A stretch of 64,000 bases of DNA from Methylotuvimicrobium sp. KM2 (lineage in GTDB: Bacteria > Pseudomonadota > Gammaproteobacteria > Methylococcales > Methylomonadaceae): the NCBI RefSeq assembly GCF_038051925.1, contig NZ_CP150634.1, positions 1,240,001 through 1,304,000 of the forward strand, read 5' to 3'. Made by a program: the position numbers and the translations under genes. The notes beneath the pieces are model-generated. The model did no database searches. It saw only the letters and a list, made by a program, of their open reading frames with translations, and was not told where the DNA came from. Shown one piece after another: positions 29,126 through 39,583 of the stretch. How positions within the stretch are numbered: the first letter of the stretch is position 1; every line of letters starts with the position of its first letter.

Positions 29126-29428
29126 CTAAGGATTCCGTGATAAATAACGTTCTGGAACTATGAGCTTTGTTGAGGGTTCGGTAACTCGCTTGGCAGGCCC
29201 AGCACCTAAATTACATAGGTCTTTGGCAATGAATCAAAATCATGGCTTATTTAGGTGCTGGATGAATTATCCAAGATAGCTAACCATAGCCAATGGGCTA
29301 TGGAATTTAGGTGCTGGGCGAATGCGGATTTTGCAGGAGCAAAAATCTGCCCTGCCACCGACAACTGCCAATCAAACAACCGAACACTCCTTAAGATTAA
29401 GGAGGTTATTTACGGCCAAATCCTAAAT
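29126..29428. repeat. MITE-B with nested dimeric MITE-C
   Basis: Bounded by CTAAG at 29126 and CTAAA at 29424. Left GGATTCCGTGATAAATAAC, right GGTTATTTACGGCCAAATCC. At 29198-29318 a tandem C element (CCCAGCACCTAAATT...GGTGCTGGATGAATT...TTTAGGTGCTGGG) interrupts it, and next to it is the GCAGATTTTGC-type palindrome. This fills most of the icd-acnB gap; no gene is visible there. Confidence 0.75.
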
Positions 29429-29562
29429 CATTTAAGAGCCGGGTTGTTTAATGCAAAACCCGGCTTGGATAGGTCATAGCTAGGGGAGTCTTTAATGAAC
29501 GATCGACTTGATTTGGCCAAACCGTCCGACTCATCTGAATTAACTGAATTTGAGGGTTCACT

Positions 29563-32133
29563 ATGTTGCAAGAATACCGTAAACATGTCGAGGAACGATC
29601 TGCCGAAGGCGTCGTTCCCAAACCGTTGAATGCCGAGCAAGTATCTAGCCTTGTTGAATTGATCAAAAATCCACCTGCCGGTGAAGAGGGTTTTTTGCTG
29701 GATCTATTGATCAACCGGATTCCAGCCGGCGTTGACGAAGCGGCCTATGTCAAGGCCGGATTGTTGACGGCTATTGCGAAAGGTGAGGCGACGTCACCGA
29801 TATTAACCAGGGAAAAAGCTGTTGAACTACTGGGCACGATGCTCGGCGGCTACAATGTCGCGCCGTTGATCGAATTGCTCGATAACGCCGAGCTGGCGCC
29901 GATTGCCGCAAAAGGGCTTTCGCATACCCTATTGGTCTTCGATGCCTTCCACGATGTCAAGGAAAAAGCCGATGCCGGTAATGCCTTCGCGAAACAGGTC
30001 TTGAATTCTTGGGCAGAAGCCGAATGGTTCACGAGCAAACCCGAAGTTCCCGAAAAACTGACCGTGACCGTGTTCAAGGTCGTCGGAGAAACCAATACCG
30101 ACGATCTGTCGCCGGCGCCCGATGCTTGGTCGCGTCCGGACATTCCTCTGCATGCGAAGGCAATGCTGAAAATGCCGCGCGAAGGCATCAACAACGCCGA
30201 ACGGCAAATCGAGGAGCTGAAGCAAAAAGGCTTTCCGGTCGCCTATGTCGGCGATGTCGTGGGTACCGGATCGTCGCGCAAATCGGCGACGAACTCGGTG
30301 TTATGGTTTACCGGCCGAGACATTCCTTACGTGCCGAACAAGCGCGAAGGCGGCGTTTGTATCGGCGGTAAAATCGCTCCGATCTTTTTCAACACGATGG
30401 AAGACTCCGGTGCGTTGCCGTTCGAATGCGACGTCAGCGGCATGAACATGGGCGATGTGATCGACATCTATCCTTATCAAGGAGTGGTTAAACGACATGA
30501 GAGTGACGAGGTCATTGCCGAGTTTTCATTGAAAACCGATGTGATCCTCGACGAAGTTCGGGCGGGCGGTCGGATTCCTTTGATCATTGGTCGCGGCTTG
30601 ACCGATCGGGCGCGTAAGGCTTTGGACCTGCCGCCATCGACTGTATTCAAACGCCCGGTCGATCCTGCCGATTCGGGCAAAGGCTTTACGCTCGCGCAAA
30701 AAATCGTCGGCAAGGCTTGCGGCGTCCAAGGTATCCGTCCGGGTACCTACTGCGAGCCGCATATGACGACGGTCGGCTCGCAAGATACGACTGGGCCAAT
30801 GACGCGAGACGAATTGAAAGATTTAGCTTGTCTCGGTTTTTCGGCCGATTTGGTCATGCAGTCGTTTTGTCATACCGCGGCCTATCCGAAACCGGTCGAT
30901 GTCGAAATGCAGCATACCTTGCCCGATTTCATCATGAATCGCGGCGGAGTTTCATTGCGGCCCGGCGACGGCATTATTCATTCCTGGCTGAACCGGATGT
31001 TATTGCCCGATACGGTCGGAACCGGTGGCGATTCGCATACGCGTTTCCCGATCGGTATTTCATTCCCGGCCGGCTCCGGGCTGGTCGCTTTCGCGGCGGC
31101 GACCGGCGTGATGCCGCTCGATATGCCGGAGTCGGTGCTGGTGCGTTTTACCGGAAAAATGCAGCCCGGCATCACGCTACGCGATCTGGTCAACGCGATT
31201 CCGTATGCAGCGATACAAAAAGGCTTGTTGACGGTTGAAAAGAAAGGCAAGAAAAATGTTTTTTCGGGGCGGATTCTCGAAATCGAGGGTTTGCCTGATT
31301 TGAAAGTCGAGCAGGCGTTCGAACTGTCGGACGCATCGGCCGAACGATCCGCCGGCGGTTGCACGATTCGCCTGGGCGAAGCGCCGATCCGCGAATATCT
31401 GAATTCGAATATCACGTTGCTTAAATGGATGTTGTCGGAAGGCTACGGCGATGCGCGTACAATTAGTCGCCGCATCAAGGCGATGGAAGAGTGGCTGGCA
31501 AATCCCGTGTTGCTCGAACCCGATGCCGATGCCGAATATTTCGAAACGATCGAAATCGACATGTCCGAAATCAAGGAACCGCTGCTCGCATGTCCGAACG
31601 ATCCGGACGATGTCAAGCCGTTATCGGAAGTCGCTGGAACTCCAATCGATGAGGTCTTCGTCGGTTCGTGCATGACCAATATCGGCCATTTCCGCGCAGC
31701 CGGCAAATTGCTCGAAAAACACAAGGAACAATTGCCCACGAAATTGTGGATGTCTCCGCCGACCAAGATGGATCAGTCGCAACTGACCGAGGAAGGATAT
31801 TACGGTATCTTCGGTCGCTCCGGTGCACGAATGGAAATGCCAGGCTGTTCGTTATGCATGGGTAATCAGGCTAGGGTCGCCGACAATGCGACTGTCGTAT
31901 CGACATCGACTCGGAACTTCCCGAACCGCTTGGGTAACGGTGCCAATGTATTTCTGGCATCGGCCGAATTAGCGGCAGTATGTTCGATTCTCGGCAAGAT
32001 TCCGACTATGGATGAGTACATGCAATACGCGCAAACGATCGATGAAACTGCGGATGATACCTATCGGTACTTGAATTTCGATAGGCTTGACAGCTACCGG
32101 GAAAAAGCTGAATCGGTTGAATTGAGCGATTAA
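29563..32133 (+). CDS. acnB: Aconitate hydratase B
   Basis: Citrate-isocitrate isomerisation with a [4Fe-4S] cluster; 856 residues, standard for AcnB. Order of parts: HEAT-like N-terminal domain, swivel domain ([20 protein letters not shown]), and catalytic domain with [15 protein letters not shown] and [21 protein letters not shown]. Cluster cysteines are in [11 protein letters not shown] and [13 protein letters not shown], with the IGRSGARM-type arginine near [17 protein letters not shown] ribosome site precedes the ATG. The TAA stop runs directly into a MITE-B end (TAAGGATTTGGTC). Confidence 0.96.
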   Translation: MLQEYRKHVEERSAEGVVPKPLNAEQVSSLVELIKNPPAGEEGFLLDLLINRIPAGVDEAAYVKAGLLTAIAKGEATSPILTREKAVELLGTMLGGYNVAPLIELLDNAELAPIAAKGLSHTLLVFDAFHDVKEKADAGNAFAKQVLNSWAEAEWFTSKPEVPEKLTVTVFKVVGETNTDDLSPAPDAWSRPDIPLHAKAMLKMPREGINNAERQIEELKQKGFPVAYVGDVVGTGSSRKSATNSVLWFTGRDIPYVPNKREGGVCIGGKIAPIFFNTMEDSGALPFECDVSGMNMGDVIDIYPYQGVVKRHESDEVIAEFSLKTDVILDEVRAGGRIPLIIGRGLTDRARKALDLPPSTVFKRPVDPADSGKGFTLAQKIVGKACGVQGIRPGTYCEPHMTTVGSQDTTGPMTRDELKDLACLGFSADLVMQSFCHTAAYPKPVDVEMQHTLPDFIMNRGGVSLRPGDGIIHSWLNRMLLPDTVGTGGDSHTRFPIGISFPAGSGLVAFAAATGVMPLDMPESVLVRFTGKMQPGITLRDLVNAIPYAAIQKGLLTVEKKGKKNVFSGRILEIEGLPDLKVEQAFELSDASAERSAGGCTIRLGEAPIREYLNSNITLLKWMLSEGYGDARTISRRIKAMEEWLANPVLLEPDADAEYFETIEIDMSEIKEPLLACPNDPDDVKPLSEVAGTPIDEVFVGSCMTNIGHFRAAGKLLEKHKEQLPTKLWMSPPTKMDQSQLTEEGYYGIFGRSGARMEMPGCSLCMGNQARVADNATVVSTSTRNFPNRLGNGANVFLASAELAAVCSILGKIPTMDEYMQYAQTIDETADDTYRYLNFDRLDSYREKAESVELSD

Positions 32134-32160
32134 GGATTTGGTCTAAAATTACTTCCTCTA
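32131..32160. repeat. MITE-B end remnant on the acnB stop
   Basis: TAAGGATTTGGTCTAAAATTACTTCCT matches the B right terminus, beginning with the acnB TAA; the rest of the element is gone. Confidence 0.55.
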
Positions 32161-32194
32161 AATGGTTTCCACGCCCCGCGAGGGGGCTCGAGTA

Positions 32195-32212
32195 GGGACG
32201 CTCCGGCGTCCC
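32195..32212. repeat. REP-like palindrome
   Basis: GGGACGCTCCGGCGTCCC; a near match (GGACGCTCCAGCGTCC) is at 62934-62949. Confidence 0.6.
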
Positions 32213-32250
32213 GAATCGGTCTGCGATTTCAGCGCACGGGTTTCTCCTTG

Positions 32251-32275
32251 GCTCGACATTTATGTCGAGCTTTTA
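32251..32275 (+). terminator. Terminator downstream of acnB
   Basis: Perfect arms GCTCGACAT and ATGTCGAGC around TT, followed by TTTTAT, about 120 bases after the acnB stop and 50 before gltA. Confidence 0.75.
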
Positions 32276-32327
32276 TCCTCACAGATTCTTTGTTAAAACC
32301 GACAAGGAAAATTAACAGGCGATCATC

Positions 32328-33635
32328 ATGTCAAAAGATACCTTAACAATTACAGACAATTCGACCGGAAAGGAAGTCGAATATCCATTGCTGAAAGGTA
32401 CCCTCGGAAACCCTACCGTCGATGTTAGGGCGCTGAAAAACGATCTGGGTTATTTTACGTTCGATCCCGGTTTTGTATCCACTGCAAGTTGTAAAAGTGC
32501 AATTACTTACATCGATGGAGAACAAGGCATTTTGTTGTATCGCGGGTATCCCATTGAGGAATTGGCTGAAAACTGCAGCTTTTTGGAAGTGGCTTATCTA
32601 TTGATTCATGGTGAATTGCCGAACGAGCAAGAACTTAATCATTTTAAATTCGAGATTGACGACAGGGCCGTATTACACGAATCTCTGCGCGTTTTTTTCG
32701 ACGGATTTCATTACGATGCCCATCCCATGGCGATGATGGTCGGTGTCGTCGGTTCGTTATCGGCATTCTATCATAGTGATTTGGATATTTCCGATCCGGA
32801 TAATCGCTACATTTGCGCGACCCGAATGATTGCAAAGATTCCCGCCATTGCCGCGGCTTGTTACAGGCATTCAATTGGCGCGCCGTTCGTTTATCCCCGT
32901 GTCGATTTGGATTATTGTGAAAATTTTTTGAATATGATGTTCTCGCGTCCGGAAAAACGTTTTTTGGAACAAGCGCGAGCGATTGATGAAACTGCTGTCA
33001 AGGCATTGAATCTATTGTTTATTTTGCATGCCGATCATGAGCAAAACGCGAGTACTTCTACTGTTCGACTGGCCGGAAGTACAGGCGCTAATCCTTATGC
33101 CTGTATCGCGGCCGGTATTGCCGCATTGTGGGGACCCGCGCATGGTGGCGCGAATGAGGCGGTGTTGAGCATGCTTAAGGAAATCGGTACGGTGGAGCGG
33201 ATACCGGAATATATCGCCAAGGCTAAGGATAAGGATGATCCGTTCCGCTTGATGGGCTTCGGTCACCGTGTTTATAAAAATTTCGATCCCCGCGCGACGA
33301 TTATTCGTCAAACCTGTCATGATGTGTTGAGAAAGTCTTGCCAGCCCGACCCGCTTTTCGATTTGGCGATGGCATTGGAAGAATATGCCTTGCAAGACGA
33401 TTATTTCATCGAGAAAAAACTCTATCCCAATGTCGATTTTTATTCCGGCATCATCTACAAAGCGCTAGGTATTCCAGTCGATATGTTCACCGTGATGTTC
33501 GCGATAGCACGCACTGCCGGATGGGTCGCGCATTGGCTGGAAATGACCGGAGATACCGGAAATGTTATTGGACGACCGAGGCAATTATATATCGGTCCTT
33601 CGCAGAGAGAAGTTATGCCTTTACATAGACGTTAG
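32328..33635 (+). CDS. gltA: Citrate synthase (type II)
   Basis: Condenses acetyl-CoA and oxaloacetate. 435 residues, typical of the hexameric gram-negative enzyme. Catalytic His in [14 protein letters not shown], second His in [12 protein letters not shown], the [14 protein letters not shown] motif and the Asp near [10 protein letters not shown] are present; the C-terminus is [21 protein letters not shown]. The ribosome site is weak (CAGGCGATCATC). With icd and acnB, this groups the first three TCA-cycle steps. Confidence 0.96.
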   Translation: MSKDTLTITDNSTGKEVEYPLLKGTLGNPTVDVRALKNDLGYFTFDPGFVSTASCKSAITYIDGEQGILLYRGYPIEELAENCSFLEVAYLLIHGELPNEQELNHFKFEIDDRAVLHESLRVFFDGFHYDAHPMAMMVGVVGSLSAFYHSDLDISDPDNRYICATRMIAKIPAIAAACYRHSIGAPFVYPRVDLDYCENFLNMMFSRPEKRFLEQARAIDETAVKALNLLFILHADHEQNASTSTVRLAGSTGANPYACIAAGIAALWGPAHGGANEAVLSMLKEIGTVERIPEYIAKAKDKDDPFRLMGFGHRVYKNFDPRATIIRQTCHDVLRKSCQPDPLFDLAMALEEYALQDDYFIEKKLYPNVDFYSGIIYKALGIPVDMFTVMFAIARTAGWVAHWLEMTGDTGNVIGRPRQLYIGPSQREVMPLHRR

Positions 33636-33745
33636 ATTTTTTCTTGTCGTTGGTAAAGGATTTTAGCGGGCATTGTCGAGCCATGAGTGACTTAACCCAT
33701 GTTTTGATGGGCTTGGGAGAAAATTAAGTCTGTTCATTCGTCTGG

Positions 33746-33768
33746 CCTAAGGATTTCTTGATAAATGC
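33746..33768. repeat. MITE-B terminus remnant
   Basis: CTAAGGATTTCTTGATAAAT matches the B left end and is directly followed by the right arm of a reverse MITE-A. Bases 33636-33745 show nothing else. Confidence 0.5.
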
Positions 33769-33774
33769 CCAACA

Positions 33775-34102
33775 TAGATCACAATTCGGCACCGGGGTGG
33801 TGCCCGTCAAAGACCCAACACCTAAAGCTACTCCCTTTTGATTGAAAAACCGTCTAAGAATAAAAAGGCATGGGATATGTCTATCGAGGACCGCCGTGAA
33901 CCCAGCACCTAAATTATCCAATATAGTTAACCATAGCCAATGGGCTATGGAATTTAGGTGCTGGAGATTTAGGTGCTGGGTGAATACGTCCATGTAGGCT
34001 CTATGCCAGCTCCATGCTTGCCCCCCACCTAACGCTAGGTGAGGGGCCGAGCACCCCGGCGCCTCCTAAGACACTGCCGAAATTTGAAGTGCGAAAGGTA
34101 TA
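33775..34102 (-). repeat. MITE-A copy (reverse) with nested MITE-C
   Basis: Reverse A element: TAGATCACAATTCGGCACCGG at the left and GCCGAAATTTGAAGTGCGAA, then AGGTATA at the right, with the central palindrome CACCTAACGCTAGGTGAGG. A C element (33901-33980) sits at the usual place flanked by TGAA on both sides, the complement of TTCA. A further 70 bases near 33815-33890 are unique to this copy. Confidence 0.75.
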
Positions 34103-34241
34103 TAAAGATTATCGGCGCATGCACGGTAATTGCGGCGCTCTTGTGTTCTCGAGTGATGGTAAATAGCAGGCATGGGAATTGCTTTAATAATGCTTGGGAA
34201 AACTGCCTGAAATCCATTTTAATTAAGAGGATCCTTTTAAT

Positions 34242-34416
34242 CCTGAATTCGGCAGTTTAACCATGAAGCACATGAAGTTCATGAAGGATTCCAAGAACTT
34301 ACCAAATCCTTCTCGCTAACCTTTTTGGTGAGCGAAAGTTCTATACAAACGCGTAATAAGCTATTGAATTAACTTCCTATTCTTCATGATCTTCATGGTG
34401 AAATGCTTTTTCTAGG
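34242..34416 (+). repeat. MITE-D copy 1 with exact 6-bp target duplication
   Basis: 175 bp from CCTGAATTCGGCAG to GCTTTTTCTAGG, flanked on both sides by TTTAAT (34236-34241, 34417-34422). It contains CATGAAGCACATGAAGTTC near the left and CTTCATGATCTTCATGG near the right, so the subterminal parts are partly inverted. The stretch 34103-34235 shows no recognisable gene. Confidence 0.85.
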
Positions 34417-34497
34417 TTTAATTGAAATAAGCGTCTAAACAAGGCGTGGATTCGATTCTCACGATTAATACCAATTTATTCAAGTCAACAAAGGCTC

Positions 34498-35769
34498 ATG
34501 AGCGCTACAAACGAAGTTCCCGCAAAACACTCGGTCATCACCGCAGCAAAAAAAATTCTCTACATAATCATTGCTTTGTCGGGCATCGGCCTCATTTTAT
34601 GGTTGGATAGCTGGTTCATGAATCACGCCGACATGCCGAAGCTTGGTAGAGATATGAGTTATGGCTTGTTGTTTATCGTCGGCTTTCTCACCAGCTTTCA
34701 TTGTGTCGGCATGTGCGGCCCGTTGATCATCGGTTACACGGCTAAAAGCACCGCGAAAGGACACAAGGCGCACGGGGCGCATATTCTATATGGGATAGGT
34801 AAAACGTTGTCGTATACCTCGATCGGCGCTTTGTTCGGCGCGTTCGGAGCGGTTGTCACCTTTACGCCTTATACGCAGGGAGCGGTCGGCGTCGCTGCCG
34901 GGATTTTTTTGATATTGTTCGGATTGCATATGCTGGGTTGGTTTCCGTCATTGAGTCACTTTCGTATCAAAACTCCCGGTTTTGTCATGCGTTTTATCGG
35001 CAAGGAATACCGCAAACACAGTAATCCATTCATCATCGGCCTGTTGAACGGCTTGATGATTATCTGCGGTCCCTTGCAAGCGATGTATGTCATGGCGGCC
35101 GGCACCGGCAGCTGGACCGAAGGCGCGGTATTGCTGTTTTTTTTCGGCCTCGGCACGCTGCCGTTGTTGATGGGATTCGGCTTTCTAACCAGTCTATTGT
35201 CGGTGAATTTGACGCCGAAATTATTGAAGGCCTCCGGCGCGATTGTGATGGTCTTGGGTGCGGTCATGTTGAATCGGGGCTTGGCGGTCACCGGTACCGG
35301 CATGGATTTCAATACGATGCTGGCACGGGCGTCGCTGCATTTTTCACCGGTCGTTGCCGAGACTCAAGAATTTCCCTCCGAACAGATTATTCATATGGAT
35401 GTGTTAAGAAGCGGTTATTCGCCGAATCAATTTACCTTGCGCAAAGGCATTCCGGTCAAATGGGTAATCGACAGTAAGGAGTTGACGCCATGCAACAACG
35501 CGATCGTCGTGCCTCAATACGGATTGAAAATCAAGCTGCAGCAAGGCGAGCAAACGATTGAGTTTACGCCGCCGGAAAGCGGGGTGGTGCCGTGGAGTTG
35601 TTGGATGGGCATGATCCCCGGAGCTTTTATCGTCGTGGATCAAACCGCTACGACAGAAGAAGCCGGCCGAGGAAAGGTGACGGGAATTTATGAGTCGGTG
35701 CGTCAAAAAATGACTTCGGTTTGGCATGAAGTCAAACAAATGTTTCAAGACGACGGGCAAAGCCAATAG
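34498..35769 (+). CDS. TauE/SafE-like membrane protein fused to a cupredoxin-like domain
   Basis: 423 residues. The N-terminal part has an anchor helix (about 20-40) and then a six-to-seven-helix sulfite-exporter-like domain with the HCxGMCG motif (FHCVGMCGPLIIG) that marks the SafE-type branch often tied to copper or cytochrome oxidase assembly. The C-terminal domain (about residues 285-395) looks like a cupredoxin: VLRSGYSPNQFTLRKGIPVKW, then CNNAIVVPQYG and PWSCWMGMIPGAFIVVD, giving possible Cys/Met copper ligands. Probable role: copper trafficking at the inner membrane; this is inference. A TonB receptor lies 1 kb downstream. Confidence 0.78.
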   Translation: MSATNEVPAKHSVITAAKKILYIIIALSGIGLILWLDSWFMNHADMPKLGRDMSYGLLFIVGFLTSFHCVGMCGPLIIGYTAKSTAKGHKAHGAHILYGIGKTLSYTSIGALFGAFGAVVTFTPYTQGAVGVAAGIFLILFGLHMLGWFPSLSHFRIKTPGFVMRFIGKEYRKHSNPFIIGLLNGLMIICGPLQAMYVMAAGTGSWTEGAVLLFFFGLGTLPLLMGFGFLTSLLSVNLTPKLLKASGAIVMVLGAVMLNRGLAVTGTGMDFNTMLARASLHFSPVVAETQEFPSEQIIHMDVLRSGYSPNQFTLRKGIPVKWVIDSKELTPCNNAIVVPQYGLKIKLQQGEQTIEFTPPESGVVPWSCWMGMIPGAFIVVDQTATTEEAGRGKVTGIYESVRQKMTSVWHEVKQMFQDDGQSQ

Positions 35770-35827
35770 TTGGGCGAAATGGCATCTAATCCCTTTTTAC
35801 TGAAGTATCGTTCAACGTTGTTGGGTA

Positions 35828-35970
35828 TGGGGGTATGCCTATCGATGAACGCCGTAAGCCCATCCGTGGGGCTTGGCGGCGGCTCGATCGCCAGGGATGG
35901 CGTGAATGCAGATTTTGCATGGAGCAAAAATCTGCCCTGCCGCCGACATCCTCGCTAGGCATACCCCACA
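35828..35970. repeat. MITE-B-like core fragment
   Basis: GGTATGCCTATCGATGAACGCC and its inverse CTCGCTAGGCATACC bracket a core with CGGCGGC...GCCGCCG and the GCAGATTTTGCATGGAGC palindrome shared with the copy at 4.4 kb. The GGATTT ends are missing. Bases 36000-36540 hold no gene I can support; a 62-codon minus-strand frame at 36343-36531 has no recognisable features. Confidence 0.55.
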
Positions 35971-36545
35971 TCTTATGCGCTTTTTCGGTAAAAGGGAGTC
36001 ATAAAGATTCAACGTTGCAGTTTTTGCAGGGAGGTCATTGCTTCGAAGTGTGCGAAATGACCCAAACTGTGTTAAATGACCTAAAAGTATGTGAAATGCC
36101 TTATCGGATGGTTTTGTCTCGCGCGGATAAACTTCAATGTTAAAAGTTTAATCACTGTTGTATTAAAAATCGTTCAGCATGAATCCAAGATGAGATTTAA
36201 GACCTTGCGCCGCTGATAAGCTAGTAGAAGAGAGCCTTTATTGCGGTTTTCGAGCATGTGGTACGGATAGTGCTTTAATAAAATCCGACAATCTTTTTAT
36301 TTGACCATCATCAAGTCATTCAATTACCAATCTGTAATGCGCTTATCTTTTAATAATCCGATTCAGACTCAATTCAATACGAGTCAAGGGTCTTTTCAGT
36401 AAACGATTGTTTATTTTTTCATTTTCCGAAATGAGAGGCTTTGGTAGCAGGCGCTTTCTGTCGTGTTCGTCGACAAACAAAGTCAGTCGAATTGGGTTCG
36501 TAATATTTGGATCGGAAATCACTTTTCTCATTTTATTCGCATAAT

Positions 36546-36720
36546 CTTAAATTCGGCAGTTAAACCATGAAGCACATGAAGTTCATGAAGGATTTCAAGA
36601 AATTACCTAAATCTTCTCGCTAACCTTTTTGGTGAGCGAAAGCTTGATTCATACGCGTAATAAGTTATTGAATTAACTTTCTATTCTTCATGATCTTCAT
36701 GGTGAAATGCTTTTTCTAGG
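36546..36720 (+). repeat. MITE-D copy 2 with 5-bp target duplication
   Basis: 175 bp from CTTAAATTCGGCAG to GCTTTTTCTAGG, flanked by ATAAT on both sides (36541-36545 and 36721-36725). About 90% like copy 1 by eye. It ends 74 bases before the TonB receptor gene and so lies in its upstream region. Confidence 0.85.
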
Positions 36721-36794
36721 ATAATCGGCTAATTAACTTCGTTACCTTAGATGCTTGGTTGATTCGCTTGATTTCGTTTCGCCAGTTGGATCTT

Positions 36795-38960
36795 ATGAAG
36801 CTTAAATATATATCTACACACTTAATCGTTCTTCCGTTCACGCTAACAGCTTCTCAGGCTTTATTTGCCGAAGAAGAGGAGATGCAAGATGATAAGACGG
36901 TATCAAAAATGACCGTCGAGCTCGAACGCATGGAAGTTCGCGGTGAAATCATTCGTCCGAATATGACGGGTGTTTTGCCCGAACAGGGCGGTATTAATGA
37001 TGCAGCGCATTTGCTGATGCGTGTACCAGGTGGTAATGTCAACGGACTCGGCCCGTTGTCCGGAATAGCCCAATATCGGGGATTGTTCGGCGACAGAGTC
37101 AATGTTGATTTTAAAGGCATGAATTACAAACCGGCTTGTACTAATTCCATGGATGCGCCGTTGAGCCATGTGCCGGCGGCAATGACCAGCCTGTTGAAAG
37201 TATACCGCGGTATCGCGCCCGTCAGCAGTGGCATCGAGACTATCGGCGGCGCGATCGTTCAGGAAACCAAACGCCCGGAATTCACCGAAGATGGCGAGTT
37301 GTTCGATTGGACCGGGAAATTTTCGGCGGGCTACAACAGCGCCAACGACGGCTGGTATGGCGCTTTATATAACGGCGTGGCTACCGAGAATCATCGTTTG
37401 CATGCATACGGTAGCAAGGAATTCGGTAACGATTTCAGATACCCGGGCGGTAAAAACGTGCCGACCAGGCATGACCGCGAGGCGGCCGAAGTCGGTTACG
37501 GCTTCCGTTACGAAGAGCATGTTTTCGATGTCGATTTTAACTATAACCATACCCGTCCGACCGGTACACCTGCCTTGCCGATGGATATCATTCTATCCGA
37601 AGGCGGCATATTGACCACGAGCTATTCAGGACGAATCAACGATGTTATCGGCATCAAAGCGGCTTATAACTACCAAGATATTCGGCATACGATGAATAAT
37701 TTTAGCCTGAGGCGACCGCCGGTTACCGGAAAACGTTTGTCGACCAATGAAGCGGACGGTTTCGGTTACCGACTGGCGATCGATTTTCCGCTATTGTCGG
37801 GTCTAATGACGGTCGGGGCCGACGGCGATAATGCCAATCATGATGCATTGGTGACAAATCCAGATGCGCCGGATTTTTTTATTCAGAATTTTCATGGCGC
37901 GGAGCGAGATCGTTACGGTTTTTTTGCTGAATGGAATGTTTCGCCGGTTCAAGATTGGACTGTTGAGTTGGGCGCTCGCGTCAATCACATCGAAATGAAT
38001 AGTCGCAATATTTCGACGAGCATGACATCGATTCCGAATCCAGTCATGCGCGGACATTGGCAAACCATTGTTAACGACTTTAATAATCAGAGTCGTGAAA
38101 AAACCGATTTCAATTATGATTTGACGGGTATTATTCGCCACAACTTGACGGATGAATTGGAAGTGGAATTGGGCTTCGCCCGTAAGACTCGTTCACCGAG
38201 TTATCAGGAACGCTACCTATGGGCGCCGTTCGAAGCGACCGGTGGCTTGGCAGACGGCTATCGTTATATAGGCGACTTGAACGTGCGTCCTGAAAAATCC
38301 TATCAAGGCGAATTAGGCATTACTTGGCGAAAAGGTTCGTTTTATTTTGCGCCGCGGGCATTTTATCGTTACGTTGACGATTATATTCAAGGCGTACGCG
38401 CTACCAATGCATCGGCCATTGCGATATCTAATGCACAAGATGCTGCGGCCGGGATTCCGCCGGCTCAAAGAAAGCCTTTATTGCAATATGCGAATATCGA
38501 TGCGATTCTTTATGGGACCGATGTCGAAGCCGGTTTTCGCTTCATGGATAATTGGCGGGTCGACGGCATGATCAGTTATGTCAAGGGCGACCGGGCCGAT
38601 GCCGACGATAATCTTTACCGTATCGCGCCCCTAAATGGTTTGGTTTCATTGTTTTATGACGACGAGAGATGGAGTCTTGGAACTGAGGTCGTCGGTTATT
38701 GGCGTCAAGGGGACGTTTCGAAGTTTAATGAAGAGCCTAAAACATCCGGTTATGCATTATGGAATATTCGCGGCCAGGCGGAACTCTATAAAGGATTACA
38801 GGTCGGCGCAGGTGTCGAAAATCTGCTCGATAAAGAATATCGTGTGCATCTAAATGGCTTGAACCGCGCCGCGAATAATATTGAAAACGGTACGAACATC
38901 GGCGACCGCTTGCCCGGCATTGGTCGTAATGTTTATGTAACGTTGTCTTATGAATGGTAA
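36795..38960 (+). CDS. TonB-dependent outer-membrane receptor, possibly copper-type
   Basis: 721 residues from the ATG at 36795, which gives the signal peptide MKLKYISTHLIVLPFTLTAS and cleavage after ALFA; an in-frame start at 36759 would spoil it. A TonB-box-like stretch (SKMTVELERM), a plug domain (AAHLLMRVPGGNVNGLGPLSG, YRGLFGDRVNVDFKGM) and a 22-strand-type barrel follow, ending VYVTLSYEW, a proper terminal aromatic. The plug segment NYKPACTNSMDAPLSHV resembles the cysteine-Met-Asp-Pro segment of OprC/NosA copper receptors. Together with the upstream cupredoxin protein this favours copper, but the ligand is not proven. The TonB2 operon follows. Confidence 0.85.
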   Translation: MKLKYISTHLIVLPFTLTASQALFAEEEEMQDDKTVSKMTVELERMEVRGEIIRPNMTGVLPEQGGINDAAHLLMRVPGGNVNGLGPLSGIAQYRGLFGDRVNVDFKGMNYKPACTNSMDAPLSHVPAAMTSLLKVYRGIAPVSSGIETIGGAIVQETKRPEFTEDGELFDWTGKFSAGYNSANDGWYGALYNGVATENHRLHAYGSKEFGNDFRYPGGKNVPTRHDREAAEVGYGFRYEEHVFDVDFNYNHTRPTGTPALPMDIILSEGGILTTSYSGRINDVIGIKAAYNYQDIRHTMNNFSLRRPPVTGKRLSTNEADGFGYRLAIDFPLLSGLMTVGADGDNANHDALVTNPDAPDFFIQNFHGAERDRYGFFAEWNVSPVQDWTVELGARVNHIEMNSRNISTSMTSIPNPVMRGHWQTIVNDFNNQSREKTDFNYDLTGIIRHNLTDELEVELGFARKTRSPSYQERYLWAPFEATGGLADGYRYIGDLNVRPEKSYQGELGITWRKGSFYFAPRAFYRYVDDYIQGVRATNASAIAISNAQDAAAGIPPAQRKPLLQYANIDAILYGTDVEAGFRFMDNWRVDGMISYVKGDRADADDNLYRIAPLNGLVSLFYDDERWSLGTEVVGYWRQGDVSKFNEEPKTSGYALWNIRGQAELYKGLQVGAGVENLLDKEYRVHLNGLNRAANNIENGTNIGDRLPGIGRNVYVTLSYEW

Positions 38961-39042
38961 GCATAATATCTGTATTTCAACCGTTCGGCTTCTATAGATA
39001 TAGCACTTCGAAATAGCGGGGAAGCGCAGCGAATATTCTTGT

Positions 39043-39354
39043 TATACCTTTCGCACTTCAAATTTCTGCAGCACCTAAGGAGGCACCGGAGTGCTCGATC
39101 CCTCACCTAACGCTAGGTGAGGGACCAGCATGGATGCTGGCATAGAGCCTACATCGATGTATTCACCCAGCACCTAAATCCAGCACCTAAATTCCATAGC
39201 CCATTGGCTATGTTTAATGTCATGGCTAATTTAGGTGCTGGATGAATTCCATAGCCCATTGGCTATGGTCAATTGTCTTGGACAATTTAGGTGCTGGGTT
39301 CACGGCGTCCTTTGACGGGCCCCCGTTACCGAATTTTGATCTACGATGAGTATA
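39043..39354 (+). repeat. MITE-A with nested tandem MITE-C
   Basis: Left TATACCTTTCGCACTTCAAA, right CCGAATTTTGATCTACGATG followed by AGTATA. The nested C array (39166-39298) consists of two units joined by GGTGCTGGATGAATTCC and is flanked by TTCA on both sides (39162-39165, 39299-39302). The uninterrupted sequence GATCTACGATGAGTATA here is the empty counterpart of the IS110 target at 58.4 kb. Fills most of the 38961-39420 gap. Confidence 0.85.
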
Positions 39355-39439
39355 TCTTCTGTTTGTCTAGGTTTAGGGGTAGATGAGCCGCTTCTTATTC
39401 AATTTAAAAATCGGCTCTATAGGATTTTCCGTGCTAACA

Positions 39440-39458
39440 TATAATGATAATCATTCGC
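39440..39458. promoter_or_regulatory. Fur-box-like operator upstream of the TonB2 operon
   Basis: TATAATGATAATCATTCGC matches the 19-bp Fur consensus GATAATGATAATCATTATC at 16 of 19 positions, with an intact ATGATAATCAT centre. It lies about 125-180 bases before the DUF3450 gene, whichever start is used. Predicts iron repression of the operon. Confidence 0.7.
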
Positions 39459-39583
39459 AAAATCAGAATAGATTTAAGGTGCTGATAAAAAAGTTATTTT
39501 TCATTGCCATAGTCATGTCAAAACACTTTTATGTCTTCCCCTATGGGGAATACGGAAGAGCCTAAAAATCATCGACGAGATTC

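Noticed and set aside
29494..29562. Small leader peptide before acnB
   Set aside because: An ATG at 29494 opens a frame that runs into acnB out of frame; no attenuator-like structure seen.
36343..36531. 62-codon minus-strand frame in the gap before the TonB receptor
   Set aside because: No ribosome site of note, no recognisable domain, and AT-rich sequence; not supported as a gene.
36700..36794. Zur or Fur box upstream of the TonB receptor at 36795
   Set aside because: No palindrome near either consensus was found; the region is the end of MITE-D and AT-rich sequence.
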